A DNA stretch of 54,967 nt from Chara braunii. Lineage: Eukaryota > Streptophyta > Charophyceae > Charales > Characeae. The stretch is from NCBI GenBank assembly GCA_003427395.1, contig BFEA01000548.1:910479-965445 (forward strand). Reading direction: 5' to 3'. Each line of letters begins with the position of its first letter. Positions within the stretch are counted from its first letter, which is position 1. This document shows, one piece after another, positions 20,774-31,787 of this stretch. The notes beneath the pieces are model-generated. The model worked only from the letters and a program-made list of their open reading frames with translations. It had not been told where the DNA came from and made no database searches. The position numbers were made by a program, and so were the translations under genes.

Positions 20774-21095
20774 TCATCACTCTTAGAACATCAGATCCCT
20801 TTCATCTCTTTCATCACTCTTAGAACATTTGATCCCTTTCGTCTCTTTCATCACTCTTAGAACATCCGATCCCTTTCGTCTCGTTCATCACCCTTAGAAC
20901 ATCAGATTCTCTTTCCGTCTCATTCATCACCCTCAGAGCATCAGGCCTCTTTTCGTCTCATTCATCACCCTCAGAGCACCAAACCCCTTTCCATCTCGTT
21001 CATCACTTTTAAAACATCAGACTTTCTTTCAACTTCCCTCCTCTCATTCATCGCCCGTAGTACATCAAGCCTTCTTTCAACTTCCCTCGTCTCTT
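20774..21095. repeat. minisatellite, ~37-48 bp unit, eight copies
   Basis: Units begin CATCACTCTTAGAACATCAGATC and end with TTTCRTCTCRTT. Successive starts are about 20775, 20811, 20849, 20886, 20925, 20963, 21000 and 21048. The last two units are longer because of a TTCAACTTCCCTC insertion. Divergence rises from left to right. Confidence 0.9.
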
Positions 21096-21299
21096 GCTGC
21101 CCCTGCTTCTCCTTCGAGCATCGCCATCCCAAACGCCCCTTTGACTGATCCTCCTTCCATCCCGTGCCAACCAAGCCCCTTTTGGGGTCCCCTGCCGCCC
21201 TCAGTGCCTTTTTTACTCGGTTCTTCGGCCCGTGCAATCCATGCCTCCCATCATCCTTTTCTCAATCTTACGCCCGACCAACTTCTCATGCAAGCCATT

Positions 21300-21935
21300 T
21301 TGCCGGCTTTTATTTAGCTCTATTTATTTCCTTGCCAGACCAGGCCCAATCAACTTCACATACATCCTTTTTCTGGATATCTCACCAGGCCTTTTCTCAA
21401 GCCCAACCAAAATCAATTTCTCATGCCTTTCACTTCTTGGACATCTTGCCAAGCCTTACTCAAGCCCAAACAAAATCACTTCCACATTCCTTTTTCTTCT
21501 GGACATCTTGCCAGTCCTTTCTCAAGCCCATGCAAAGTTAATTACACATGCCTTTCTCTTCTGGACATCTTGCCAGGCTTTTTCTCAAGCCCACGCAAAG
21601 TCAATTACACATGCCTTTCTCTTCTGGACATCTTGCCAGACCTTTTTTCAAGCCCGCGCAAAGTCAATTACACAATTTCTTTTCTCTTCTGGACAGCTTG
21701 CCAGACCTTTCTCTAGCCCACGCAAAGTCAATTACACAATTTCGTTTCTCTTCTGGACATCTTGCCGAACCTTTCTCAAGCCCACGCAAAGTCAATTACA
21801 ATTTATTTTCTCTTCTTGACATCTTACCAGGCCTTTTCTCAAGCCCACGCAAAGTCAATTACAATTTATTTTCTCTTCTGGACATCTTGCTAGACCTTTT
21901 CTGAAGCCCACGCAAAGTCAATTATACATACATTT
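21300..21935. repeat. minisatellite, ~61-66 bp unit, about ten copies
   Basis: The core GGACATCTTGCCAG...CTTTCTCAAGCCC and CGCAAAGTCAATTACA recurs at about 61-66 bp steps, with the best-preserved units between 21490 and 21930. Leftmost units are more diverged (for example ATATCTCACCAGG). The frames full of SGHLA- and FSSPRKVNY-like words are products of the array. Confidence 0.92.
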
Positions 21936-22143
21936 TTCGAGCTCATGGTAACACTTTTTCATCGGTAGATGGCACACCCATCAGCCTCAAAAAGGAAGGG
22001 TGATCAGTCCTCCCTCGCTGATAACTCACCTCATTCTCTACTCTAGTCCGACGACCACTTTTCTGGAGATGGGCATCATCATTGAGGTGTCTCCTCGCAT
22101 CTGTTAGGCGGGTCCAGTCCACGCCTCCCAGGACCCTATCATA

Positions 22144-22211
22144 CCACAAGTGGCCCCCTCGCGAATCGTTTCCCACAAGTGGCCCCCTCGCGAATCGTTT
22201 CCCACAAGTGG
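22144..22211. repeat. 29 bp tandem repeat, 2.3 copies
   Basis: CCACAAGTGGCCCCCTCGCG with its AATCGTTTC tail occurs twice perfectly, then a third partial copy. CCACAAGTGG is itself nearly palindromic. Identity of the copies suggests recent duplication. Confidence 0.95.
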
Positions 22212-23269
22212 TATTTTCTTGGATCCGGCCTCTTCCTTTCAAGAGAGTTGGGGCTCTCTATTAGTCTGCGAGTGCAGTTACGAAGACCTCGCGGTTACTC
22301 CCGGAACGGTTGTAATGATCCAGCAGGGCTGTGTCACTCGTCATGTCGTGGATGCGACTTCCACCTGGTACCCCGCCCGACCCCTCCCTTTGGACAGTGG
22401 CGCTCAACTTCATGCGAGCAGCCTTGGTCCATCCCAAAACGGCCACTCCGCCCCTCTATGGTATGGCGTGTGTTTGGGGAGAGAAAATGAGACTTAGAAG
22501 AAGAATGGCTCTCTCGCCCGTTTGGCTCCACGTCCTTGACGTTTAGGTTCTCAATATGAGGCGCGGTTTGAACTCCCCGACTAGAGCTCGTTATCGGAGG
22601 TAGTTCCGGACGGCGAACATCGATCAAAGAGAACGATGCCTTGGTCCTTCAACCCTTATCCTTCCTTATGAGGAATGAGTCACGCCGAGACTTTTCCCTT
22701 GACGGGTGGAGGTCCTGGGGTCGCGGTGCATGCATCGCTATCCCCCTTGCAATTTCCATGGTCGACCCAACGACCTTTCCTCAAATTGCCTAGGATCCCC
22801 TGATTATGCAATGCAATATCCAATTCTCAGGAAAACGCTCAATCCAATGCTTTTCCCAGTTTTTTTTCAAGGTTGATTCTCATGGCTGGTCCGATAGCCT
22901 CTCTTCAACAAGGCCACCCCTCGTGACTGCTCTGGCGTTCGCTTTTTCAATAGCCATCTTCCAAGGTCGACCCGTCGGCCCACCTTCAATCCTCAACTTT
23001 CACATTCCCCAATATCCATTCCTTATAACCGTCCCAACGGTCTATGCCCTTCTCGACTTAAGGCTCGGCCTTCTTTATCCTGGCCTTCTCCTTTCAAGGC
23101 ATCATTCTCTTCCATCCATTCTCATGGCTATTTCAACGGCCGACCCACCGGCCTTTCCTATTTCACATTACTCATTCCAGCTCATTCTCAATCAACCTTT
23201 CTCAATTAGTCATGCAGGGGACCCCAGTGCCTATTTCAAAAGAAATGACCCTTGTGAGGGGCCATTTCC
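22212..23269. other. anonymous sequence with recurring CGACC-N-CGGCC motif
   Basis: No gene seen. A short motif of the form GGTCGACCCaaCGaCC, TGGTCCGATAGCC, CGACCCGTCGGCC, CGTCCCAACGGTC and CGACCCACCGGCC appears at about 22760, 22890, 22974, 23029 and 23141, each surrounded by pyrimidine-rich sequence. It may be a highly degenerate tandem array. Confidence 0.4.
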
Positions 23270-23465
23270 GAACAACCTGGTTAGGGTCATTCTTTTCCAT
23301 TCTCAAATTGAATAGCTTGGTTAGGGTCATTCCTTTCCATTCTCAAGTCGAACAGCCTGGTTAGGGCCATTCCTTTCCATTCTCAAGTCGAACAGCCTAA
23401 TTAGGGTCGTTCCTTTTCATTCTCAAGTTGAACAGCCTAGTTAGGGTCATTCCTTTTTCATTCCA
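23270..23465. repeat. 40 bp tandem repeat, about five copies
   Basis: Units read GAACAGCCTGGTTAGGGTCA with TTCCTTTCCATTCTCAAGTC after it. They repeat every 40 bp with one to four changes each (GGGTCA/GGGCCA/GGGTCG, GTCGAA/GTTGAA). Confidence 0.95.
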
Positions 23466-24121
23466 ACGTTAGAGCCCGAGGGGATGGGCCTCGAGGACAC
23501 GAATCCCATTTTTGTCTCGAGGGTTAGAAGGTGGCCATCTCTTGCAATTTTGTGTGCGGTTTCCTTTGTCCTTTCTCAATATCATTTACTATCGTGCATT
23601 CGTCCGACTTAGCGTCTAATGCTCGAGTCGAGGCTCGCAACCCCAAGCAGCACTAGCCCACCCGGCCGTTCAACCATAGCAAAAGACAGGGGGTGCATTC
23701 TGGTGTCTCAGCTCTTGGCTATTTTCAGACTCATTAATGATTCAGTTGGATCAGGCTCCTAGGGAAGGGGTGTTCTTTACGCCCCTTTACCCATAGGTTT
23801 CCTAACCTCTCTTGTATTCGACCACCATTCAATGCCTCGCTTTGTTCGTCAATTTGCACTCACGGTTTCTTCTCAAAAGCATAATCCTTATCCCATCCAA
23901 AGTTCACAGCACACCCTCCCCAACCAGTCTCATCCCATGCCATATTCGAAGGTAGCTCATCCAAAAAGTAGTTTCAGAATGCTATCTTCTAACTTATCGT
24001 GGCCCAGTCTTAGCTAGTTTCTTTCATCACTCATTCCTAGCAAGCTTACTTATACTGTACAGACTTTGTCATCCCAAATTTACAAAAGGAAAGCACAACT
24101 CTTGTTCAATGCTGATAACAC
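23466..24121. other. anonymous sequence, no gene seen
   Basis: Pyrimidine-rich, with no domain or repeat recognised. It lies between the extra ORF of element 5 and its minisatellite region, so I treat it as 3' untranslated sequence of that element. Confidence 0.4.
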
Positions 24122-25453
24122 CTAATCCTTATTGTTGTCACGTGTCTCATCTCGCTCGACCCCCTGTCCATCCTGTTTTTTCGCTGACTGTTTAACTCCC
24201 AGGCCAGAGGGCGGAATTTCTCTTTTTCTTTTTGCAATTTCTTGCAATTCCCTCTCACTGTAAAAATCCAAAGGCGTGGCCGCCACTCCTGCCTCCGTGT
24301 GTTCCCTGGTCTTGATAATCCACTCGTGCTTGATTACACTGAGCCATTGTTGAAACCAATGACTGGGCGTCGACCCAAACTCATCTTCCCATCTGGAGGC
24401 TCCTTCGCGCGACTGGTGCATCGGGGGTCGCCTCTCTTCTCTGGGCCTTGAGATTTCGTCCCTTTCGTCACCACTGCTAATCTCGATAACATCTTGCACT
24501 TCTTCCTCCTCGTCCACCTCTTCCTCCGTCCGTATGGGGCTGAACTCACCCGTGAAGTTCTTTGGATCCAGGTTATAAGGAATTTACGTCCTCCTCCCAT
24601 ACCCTTCCTCAAAGTTCGGGTATCCCCCCTCACAACTGCCATGGCCTTCACGCTTGCTTTCCCTTCTCTCTTCCCCCTCTTCGCCTCCGTCACTCATGTC
24701 CTGCCTCCTCTCGTTCTCCCCATGCCAAGGCTCATGCTGCTCGCATCTCTCGACCCTTCCTTCGGCAGAGGCCCGAGCCTTTTCTTCTCCTGCTCCGCCC
24801 CCTTCTCCCACACTCGCCCTTTTTTCCTCGCTCTCACTTCCGGATGAGATGTATATACCCTCTCCCTTCCGGAGGGGCGAGGGACCTCTACACACACGCT
24901 TTCTTGCTCCCCTGCCTACCACTTGTTTAGACAGGTATCCTATATACAGTTTTCTCTTCACAGTCCTCTGTTCTCGACTTGGTCCCGCTCCTCCCCCTTC
25001 GCTTGGCCTGTTGATCGCCCCGCTGTCATTTTCGTTGACGAATTCCATTTTTGATTTTCTGATGTTTCCTTCCTGATCCTGTATAACAAAACAACATCTG
25101 CCAAGCCCCTCATACACACGTTCCCCCAGTTTGGCAGGCAATACCCCTTCCCCCACAATGCTCCCAGTACCCCTTTGCACCAGACCACTATTATACATTG
25201 CCCTTTCATGTAAATGCCACATTTATAATGATCCCTCTATTTTCCCATCAAGAACTATGATACAATGCTTCCGACAACCTTTTCCCATTGTCACACAAAA
25301 CCCATTATCACAAAGTCCCCGGACATCCCGCCTTCCAACTTCATTCAGTCCAAACCATTGCCCCATCCCCCAAAAAATGACAGTCCCACAGACGCTGTCA
25401 GAGACAAAACCCATAGTGTGGGCAAGGCCGTTGTCAGTCCTTAGCTTGTAGCC
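24122..25453 (-). pseudogene. extra ORF downstream of integrase (element 5), family not recognised
   Basis: It begins 35 bp or so after the integrase stop, in its own frame. The first part reads MGFVSDSVCGTVIFWGMGQW and continues past a TAA at 25223-25225 in the same frame (MWHLHERAMYNSG, GERVYEGLGRCCFVIQDQEG) to a basic/acidic tail with KRKLYIGYLSKQVVG. After a frame change near 24560, the last part has an acidic head (MDEEEEVQDVIEISSGDERD) and WFQQWLSVIKHEWIIKTREHTEAG. I see no signal peptide, hydrophobic membrane span or env-like Cys pattern, so an envelope origin is not supported. The role is unknown. Confidence 0.5.
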
Positions 25454-25487
25454 CCTCAGTTTCTTTATCCTCTGCCTCCTGAAGCCA

Positions 25488-26717
25488 TTATTCCACTGGG
25501 TCCCGACTTAGAAACCTGACCAATCGTTGTCCTGGAAAAGGTCCTTTCAATCCAGTTCCATCAAAATCTTCCAGTTCAAAGATGTTCAGTCCCACCCGCT
25601 TAGCGATACGGTAGGGGCCTTTGAACCTCCTGCCTAGTTGCCCAGACCAGGTACTTTCTAGTGCTGAATTCCTTACCAATACTGTCGCTCCCACCTGAAG
25701 TGGTTCCTTCCGGATGTTCTTAACTTGGTACCACCTTGCTTTGTCCCTCATTCTGTTGTCTAGTACCCGATTGGCGATGTTTTCCATGACCTCCTCGTTC
25801 CTAAGGACTTGTTGACATCTTGCCTCAATTAATTCTTCCGTGGTCATACGCGGATCGTCATCTAGCCTGTTCCAGGTAGGTATCAAGGCCTCCACGGGAA
25901 AGTCGATCTCCCTTCCATACCAAAGTTCCATCAGGATACACCCCGTTGTCCTCTTAGGTGTCATGTTCTCTGAGAAGACGACTTGCTTAAGATATCTAGG
26001 CCAACTCCCCAGATTGTCTGCTGCGAGCTTCGCAATTGTGCTCTTTAAGGTCCGGTGCCCCCTTTCCACATGTGCATTGGCCTCGGGGTGATACGACTCG
26101 ATGAGTTTGATCGGTAAACAGAGCCTTTTAAGCATTCCCAACACTTCTTGGTTCACAAATTTCATTCCATTGTCTGCTATAAACCTCCTGATGAAGGGAT
26201 GCCTCAGGTAGAAGTCCTCTATCCAATTTGCTACGCTTCTCCCCGTCTTTTTCTTGAGAGCGACCACCTCCACGAACCCACTCAAGTTGTCCCGCGCATC
26301 TAGGATATACCTGTACCCATTCGTTGATACAGGCATAACCGCAAGGTCAAGGTGGACCAGTTGTCCCGGCCCCAACACCCGTGTTGGTCTAAGCGGCTCA
26401 AATACGCGTGTCGAGCTCCGTTCCTAACAGATAAGACAAGTCTGACAATACGTGGCGACCACACCTGCCATACCTGGCCAATAATAAAGAGGCGTCATTT
26501 TTGCAAGAGTTTCTTTGGACGATCGATGTCCTCCTGCTAGTCCGTCGTGCATTGCCTGGATCATGTCCAACTGCCTAGACCTTCCGCGTACAACTCTTCT
26601 AGGCATAACACCTTCCTCCTTTTTGAACAGATGACCGCTCCTTAGGACGTACCTCTCGGCCTCCTCCCTTGCTTTAAGGCGGACTTCCATGGGTTGTTTG
26701 TTTCCTACCAGCAACAA
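25488..26717 (-). pseudogene. integrase (element 5), one in-frame TAG
   Basis: The zinc-binding domain is intact: MHDGLAGGHRSSKETL, LYYWPGM and YCQTCLIC give H-x5-H and C-x2-C. A TAG at 26424-26426 follows, and the same frame continues. The core has Asp in LVHLDLAVMP, Asp in FIADNGMKF and Glu in ANAHVERGHRTLK with 35 residues between the last two, so DD35E is complete. The C-terminus shows GATVLVRNS and RRFKGPYRIAKR, the GPY-type module, with no chromodomain. Apart from one stop and a start beyond the readable edge, this is the best-preserved integrase in the window. Confidence 0.93.
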
Positions 26718-26828
26718 TCCAATCTCCCGAAAAATCCCTTCATATATCTGAACATAGAAAAATTACCTTCCTTCCTGGTCCTCGTCCTTTCTCTCCTGCA
26801 TCTGGTTTACTATCAGCTGCAACTCTTT

Positions 26829-28379
26829 TCATTCCCAAGACTCCACTAAGCTCATCACAGCTTCCCGGCCTCCCTCAACCGCCATTGCTATTAATTCCTC
26901 CTTCGGTCCTACTATTGCTCCCCACGATTCCTTCTCCTCCTTACGTCCTCGAGCGGTGATTGGCCCCTCCCTAAGTTCCGCTACTATGGCAGGTGCCCCC
27001 TTCTCCAAAGTTCGAATCAACAGTTCTCCCGACGCGCATTATTCACCCATCATTTCGTTGTCAACCCCGAGGGTTCCTCCTTCGTATTCAAGGAATGCAT
27101 CTATGGGCTCCGCATCCTCCACCCCTTCGGGTGTGATGCAGACCCGACTTAGCCCATTGACCTTGTTTCTGATTCCAGCAATTCGCTCGATCTTGTAATC
27201 GAACTGCCAGATGAATCCTACCCATCTCCCCACCGTCGGATTTATAGGCTTGTAATTCTTTAAAGCCCCTGCGACATTCGCCGGATCGATCCTTAGGATG
27301 AACCGTCTTCCAAATAGGTAGGCTTGGAAGGTCTTGAGGCAATGCAGAATGGCTAGGACCTCCTTCTTGAACTGCGAGTATCGCCGTTCTGCTGAGTTCA
27401 GGGTTTGACTTTCGAACCTAAGTGGTCACTCCTTTCCTTCCTCATCCCTTTGAATTAGTACGCCTCCTACGGCCAAGGGTCCTCCGTCCGTCTCTAGGAT
27501 GAATGGTCGTCCCACTTCGGAGTTAAAATAGGGTGCTGCCAAGGCGACTTGCTCAGACGTCAGTATGTTCTTGAGGGTTTGGACGGCTTTCTCTCGCTCC
27601 TCCGTCCAATCCATGGTTCCTTCTTCTGTGATCATGGCCCGGATAGGTTCAACAATCTTGGCAAAACTTTTAATGAAAATCCTCCAAAAGTTGACCACGC
27701 CTAAGAATGCTCTTACCTCCGTCGTTGTGCGCAGGGGCGTTGACCATTGCGATATCTTGTCGGTCTTTGTCGGGTCTGGCTTCCTTCCATATGCGCCACA
27801 ACGGAATTCAAGTATGGTCACTTTTGGTACGGCCATAATACGTTTTGGTCCGCTAGCCGTAATGTTGTATACTAAAAACCGACGGAGTAAGTCTTTGATG
27901 TCCTGCAGATGATCCCACAGAAATTTTCGAATTCCCGGTTGGATCTCCGTCTCGTCCTTCTTCTGGGCGCCTTTCATCGGGTTGTCGTCGATGTAGGGTT
28001 CACACTTCTCTGGAAACATGTCTTCGGCTACGGCAAGCATTCTCCTTTGCGCTTCGACTACTACGTTTGTAAACCCCATAGGGGTCACCAGCATCTGCAA
28101 CTGCCCTGCAGGGGTGTGCATTGCGGTGTACGGTCTGTCTCGAGCATCCAATGGAAGTTGGTCGTACCCTGAACACAAATCTATCAGGGAGTAAATGCTC
28201 CGGCCAGTGTGAAACTCTGCTAATAAATTGGCCTGAAGACGCGAACCAGCATCCTGGATGGTTACTGCATTCAACTTCTGCAGATCTTGAATCCATCTCA
28301 GCGTCTTGTTGGGTTTTCGAAAGACGAACCACCTGTTTGCATATGGTGACGCCGTAGGCTCTGCGACGAAGGAGTCCAT
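26829..28379 (-). pseudogene. reverse transcriptase and RNase H (element 5)
   Basis: A 317-codon frame gives the RT: SPYANRWFVFRKPNKTLRW, SLIDLCSGYDQLPLD (first Asp), LVTPMGFTNVVVEAQRR and the active site EPYIDDNPMKG (YIDD at about 27984-27995). EVRAFLGVVNFWRIFIKSFAK follows. RNase H starts with FILETDGGPLAVGGVLIQ. A TGA at 27426-27428 interrupts, then the same frame gives ESQTLNSAERRYSQFKKEVL and FILRIDP. VNGLSRV, equivalent to the usual ADALSR end of RNase H, precedes another stop and a linker to 26829. RT, RNase H and integrase share one frame broken only by single stops. Confidence 0.93.
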
Positions 28380-28684
28380 CTTTTCTCGAAGAAGGTCACT
28401 TCCCCAGCTATCCCAAATTCATAGGACGGACCCTTGTCATTCCAACACTCATGCTCTACCATGTGGATTCTGAGCGAGGCAATTAACTTCGCGTCTAACC
28501 GCCCCTTTTGGTGATCACTAAAGGCGAATGCCAGATGAAACTCCTGGCACGTCCTTTGGATCAGGAGGGTTTCTTCTTCCGTTAAGAATCCATCGAATAT
28601 TGTATCAGCTACCTTATCTGGTATCCGATGCCCTTCCGTCGCTCGCCTTTCTCGGATCACTCGGAGGACTTTCTCCTCCTCCAT
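28298..28684 (-). pseudogene. protease-RT linker and RT start (element 5)
   Basis: The frame reads EEEKVLRVIRERRATEGHRI, then FDGFLTEEETLLIQRTCQEF, HLAFAFSDHQKGRLD and MVEHECWNDKGPSYEFGIAG. This resembles the pre-RT region where gypsy elements carry an F-x-D-V-F equivalent and a TAPP/HxI-type strand. A frameshift near 28370-28400 separates it from the RT frame. Confidence 0.7.
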
Positions 28685-28738
28685 AGCCTCTTCCTTAGAT
28701 GTCTCTAAGCAGAATTGAGACTGGCTTCGCTTTCTTCC

Positions 28739-29675
28739 CTACTGGCTTGTACTTTCGAACACTTCCTTCCGGGATCTTTGTTCTAAAAAATGAACGGCCG
28801 TGGTTACTCTTGTTGCCTCCGCGACCCGTGGTTGGATACTGACTATTTTCCCATTCAGACAATACCCCTTCTGTACTTCTCCTTCAAATTTGGCTAGCGT
28901 TGTCGGGTCCACCCCTACTTTGTGATACCTGATAGCTTTGATGAGCTGCAATAAGTCGGGGATCTCGAGTCTGATTTCCGGTACTTTTTTTCGCACCTCT
29001 TTCCGTCTGGGCAGACTGGCTTGGAGTTCGACTTCTGATTCCCTTTCTGCCACCATAACACCTAAGACTTCGTCCTCCTGCCTTCTCTTCTTCTGGGGCA
29101 GGCCCATCTTGATCCATTCTTTCTTATTGAATGTTTCCTCAATCAATATCTCTACCTTTTCTCTCATACCCTCCACTCGTGCAAAAGCCCCCTTCCGTGC
29201 GCTATCTTCGAACGATGGCGACCACGTTGCTAGCTTTCCTTTAGGCGGGTCCCCTCCGGTCCCGATGAGTCGGAGGAGCTCCCCACGGCCAGTTACTGGA
29301 TCCTCTAGGTCTACCATGTATGTGCCATCATGCAGATGCATCCCTATTATTTCTACATTGGCGTACCATGGTCTCCCAAGGATTATGTCATTTTCCATCT
29401 CGTCTAGCACGGTCATCCGCTGAAATGACCAAATCGACTCCCGGATGCTGGCCACCAGCCCCTCGGATGCTCCCCATTACTTCCTTGTTAACCACGCAGC
29501 CGGTAATTGTTGTGAAATCTCTTCTTATGAGTGTGATTTTCGCACCTCTGTCTACTAGAGCGTCTGTGTGATGTGTTTCGATTTGCACTTTTAGCTTTCC
29601 TACGGGCAGCGCATGGAAACTAAGCTTCGTCCCTGGTGGAGCCCTCATAACTTCCCCACCTTCGCGGTCCGGCAA
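28739..29675 (-). pseudogene. retropepsin-like protease with C-terminal extension (element 5)
   Basis: The first frame (29675-29388) has LKVQIETHHTDALVDRGAKI, where the usual D-S/T-G loop is D-R-G, followed by TLIRRDF. The second frame (29455-28739) supplies the C-terminal half, NDIILGRPWYANVEIIGMHL. It then continues for about 170 residues of charged linker including KVPEIRLEIPDLLQLIKAI. The shift between frames lies near 29400-29450. It would mature gag-pol in an intact element; the altered loop and shift argue against activity. Confidence 0.82.
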
Positions 29676-29991
29676 GCTCAGGCGGATGTCCGCAAAGGCC
29701 TTTTCTAGATCCTCCCAGATCTCCTTGTCTCCTTTGAAGTTTAGAGTGCCCCAGTTTTGCCGTGTCGGGCGCGTAGGAGTCTTGGTTGGGCATCCCGTTA
29801 GGAAAAATTCCCGAGCAGTATTCCCTTTTAAACTTCTAGGGTCATGGCAATCATTATGAGTCTACCCTTCCCCTTATCTCGTAGCGGGTTTTTGATCGTC
29901 CGGGTCCGAAGGTCCTTCCCTATTTCCATCGGTGAGTCCCCTGTATGTGGCGGAATATACTTGATTTGCCCTATCGGCTTGCCTCCGGGTG

Positions 29992-30443
29992 CTAGTCCCG
30001 CTCTCGTCCTCGCGACCTTTCCGGTTTGGTGGGCTCCTCGAATAGTTGAGCCACCCCCACAAGATAACTCTCTCCTATCTCAATTTCCCTCCGAATTATA
30101 TGCTTGTATTTCACACAGGCTAACCGTGGCAACCCAAATACTAGGATATTGATAACCTCCAACAATTTTTGGGCCCGGTTTCCCCAAAGCGGCCCATGCT
30201 CCACAGCAACGTCATAGAACATCCGACGGTCTGATGGGGGAAGTGGTCTACATAGATTATTGTCGAGTCTGCCAGATCCTGCGCCCTTGCGAGGCTCCTG
30301 AAGATGAGGTCTATCATGAATCGGGGGGCCCGACATCTTAGCGGGGTTGTCGGTGCCCTGAATTCCCTCCAGCTCCCTATTTCCACCCTGGTCCATAAAC
30401 CGACGTTCCTTCTACCCCTGATCGATTGGCCTATCCGCGTCAA
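29992..30443 (-). pseudogene. gag-like segment, B module copy 3 (element 5)
   Basis: The readable words are PRFMIDLIFRSLARAQDL, ADSTIIYVDHFPHQT and, in the next frame, MFYDVAVEHGPLWGNRAQKLLEVIN, then RREIEIGESYLVGVAQLF. They line up with PPFLVDAVF, SMTILGLYQCARQDFF, VEMWPFEGNWAEELAEVLN and VGVGETFLEGVKELF of copy 1 (32132-31788). A frameshift splits the copy. After it an RERD-rich basic end leads toward protease. The family is not known to me; by position it is gag. Confidence 0.6.
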
Positions 30444-31179
30444 CGCCGGAGCGGCCCTTCGAAAGACTTGGGCCAGCTCGTGACCTTGTGATATTCCTAC
30501 CCCCAGCGAGTGTCAATCGATCTCGGGTAGATACAAAGTCCCGGTTACTTCTGAATTGGAAAACAAATCATCCCTCTACCCTCGGTTGAATCTCATTCCC
30601 GTCCACAAACATTCCACCATCATGAAGGCGCTGTCCCTTCCCAAGGTCACGGCCCGTCATTCCACGTCGAACCCTCAAAACTCGAAACTTGACGGAAGGG
30701 ACACTTCCCACCCTCTGTCATTATTCTAGGGCGGGTCGGGGTACCGGGGCTGGCGTACCGTTCGAACACATCTTGCTGTCATCGTTGTTTTTGTGATTTC
30801 CTGCATAGCCCACACAAAAAGGATTATGGCCCGTTCTTCAGCAACTGCCCATCCTTCTACCGTTTCCCTTCCCGCTTATGTCCCTTGCCCTTTTTTCTGT
30901 CTTGCGTCCTACATCTGCGCCCACACTGGCCGGGCACCTTCCCTTGTTTCAATCTCCTCGCATGCCCCTGCTAAATTAATGCACATGCCCCTATCTTATG
31001 TTACCTCCTAGTTTACATGCACCCACCATACTTCGACCCCCCACGACGCCCGATTTCCCGGTCCTTTTAATCGAACCACAATACTTCAAACAGTTTAAAA
31101 ACATTATCTACGTAGGATGGAGTGGTCGTCGCCTCCCAGCTAACTATGGCGTCCCAGGCTGCCGGGTCTACCTCTAGGC
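30444..31179 (-). other. gag-region spacer, no clear domain
   Basis: This lies between B modules 2 and 3. I could not read a third A module. Only short frames occur on either strand. Confidence 0.4.
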
Positions 31180-31721
31180 GGTCATACTTGCCTGGCGAGA
31201 ATTTCCCAGGCTTTATCACCGTAGAAGGGTCCGTATTTCAACGAGGTCTTATAGAATTCCTCAGTCAGCCAGACACACTCTATATGCGTTTCTTTCATGG
31301 ATCGGCCACTTCTAAGATGTGGTCGAAATCCCCAAACCACTTGGCCACAAACTCAGGCACCCAATCCGTTGTTCGCAGACTGGGAGGCTTGAGTTGCATC
31401 CCCCAGAAGCCACATCGGATCCTGTCCCGTTGTTATCATAGTGCATAATAGGCGCCACCCGTCTTCGGAAAGAACGAGCGTTCCGACCGATTCCACTTTG
31501 CCTTCCGCTATCTCATCCCAGCCTTCCTCTTCCCTTATTGGGTTCCAAATCCGCTCTACCCATACGTATGATAGTCCTGGGACAACTTCAAACCCGACCG
31601 AGTCGCACGTGGTCCCTTTCCATTCGTTTTCTGTTGGTATAGGCATTTCTACTCCCCCCTTGAGTCGCCTTGGTTCCCATCCCTTGAAAGTGCAGTCCAT
31701 CAACAATTCCTCTCTAGTCAT
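31180..31721 (-). pseudogene. gag-like segment, A module copy 2 and B module copy 2 (element 5)
   Basis: The A module (31721-31353) has GGVEMPIPTENEWKGT, LSYVWVERIWNP and VESVGTLVLSEDGWRLLCTM. It aligns with GVSVVLPEDGTWKD, AFLWIETIWTK and ARGWVYLSQDGENAMVKEL of copy 1. After a frame change the B module reads RSMKETHIECVWLTEEFYKT, LKYGPFYGDKAWEILA, matching the SM..I..C...FF pattern and the GP/WP..G..A..L core of the other copies. Nothing in it suggests a known enzyme. Confidence 0.6.
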
Positions 31722-31787
31722 TTTTTCCCTTCATGCACAACGCCAGGCCACTCGGTTTCCCTAAGTAAGTCACCCACCTTTGAAGTC

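Noticed and set aside
24494-25076. Ser/Pro/Leu-rich plus-strand ORFs
   Set aside because: They are antisense shadows of the charged extra ORF downstream of integrase.
24122-25453. Envelope-like gene after integrase
   Set aside because: No signal peptide, transmembrane helix or paired-Cys pattern is visible, so only an unassigned extra ORF is claimed.
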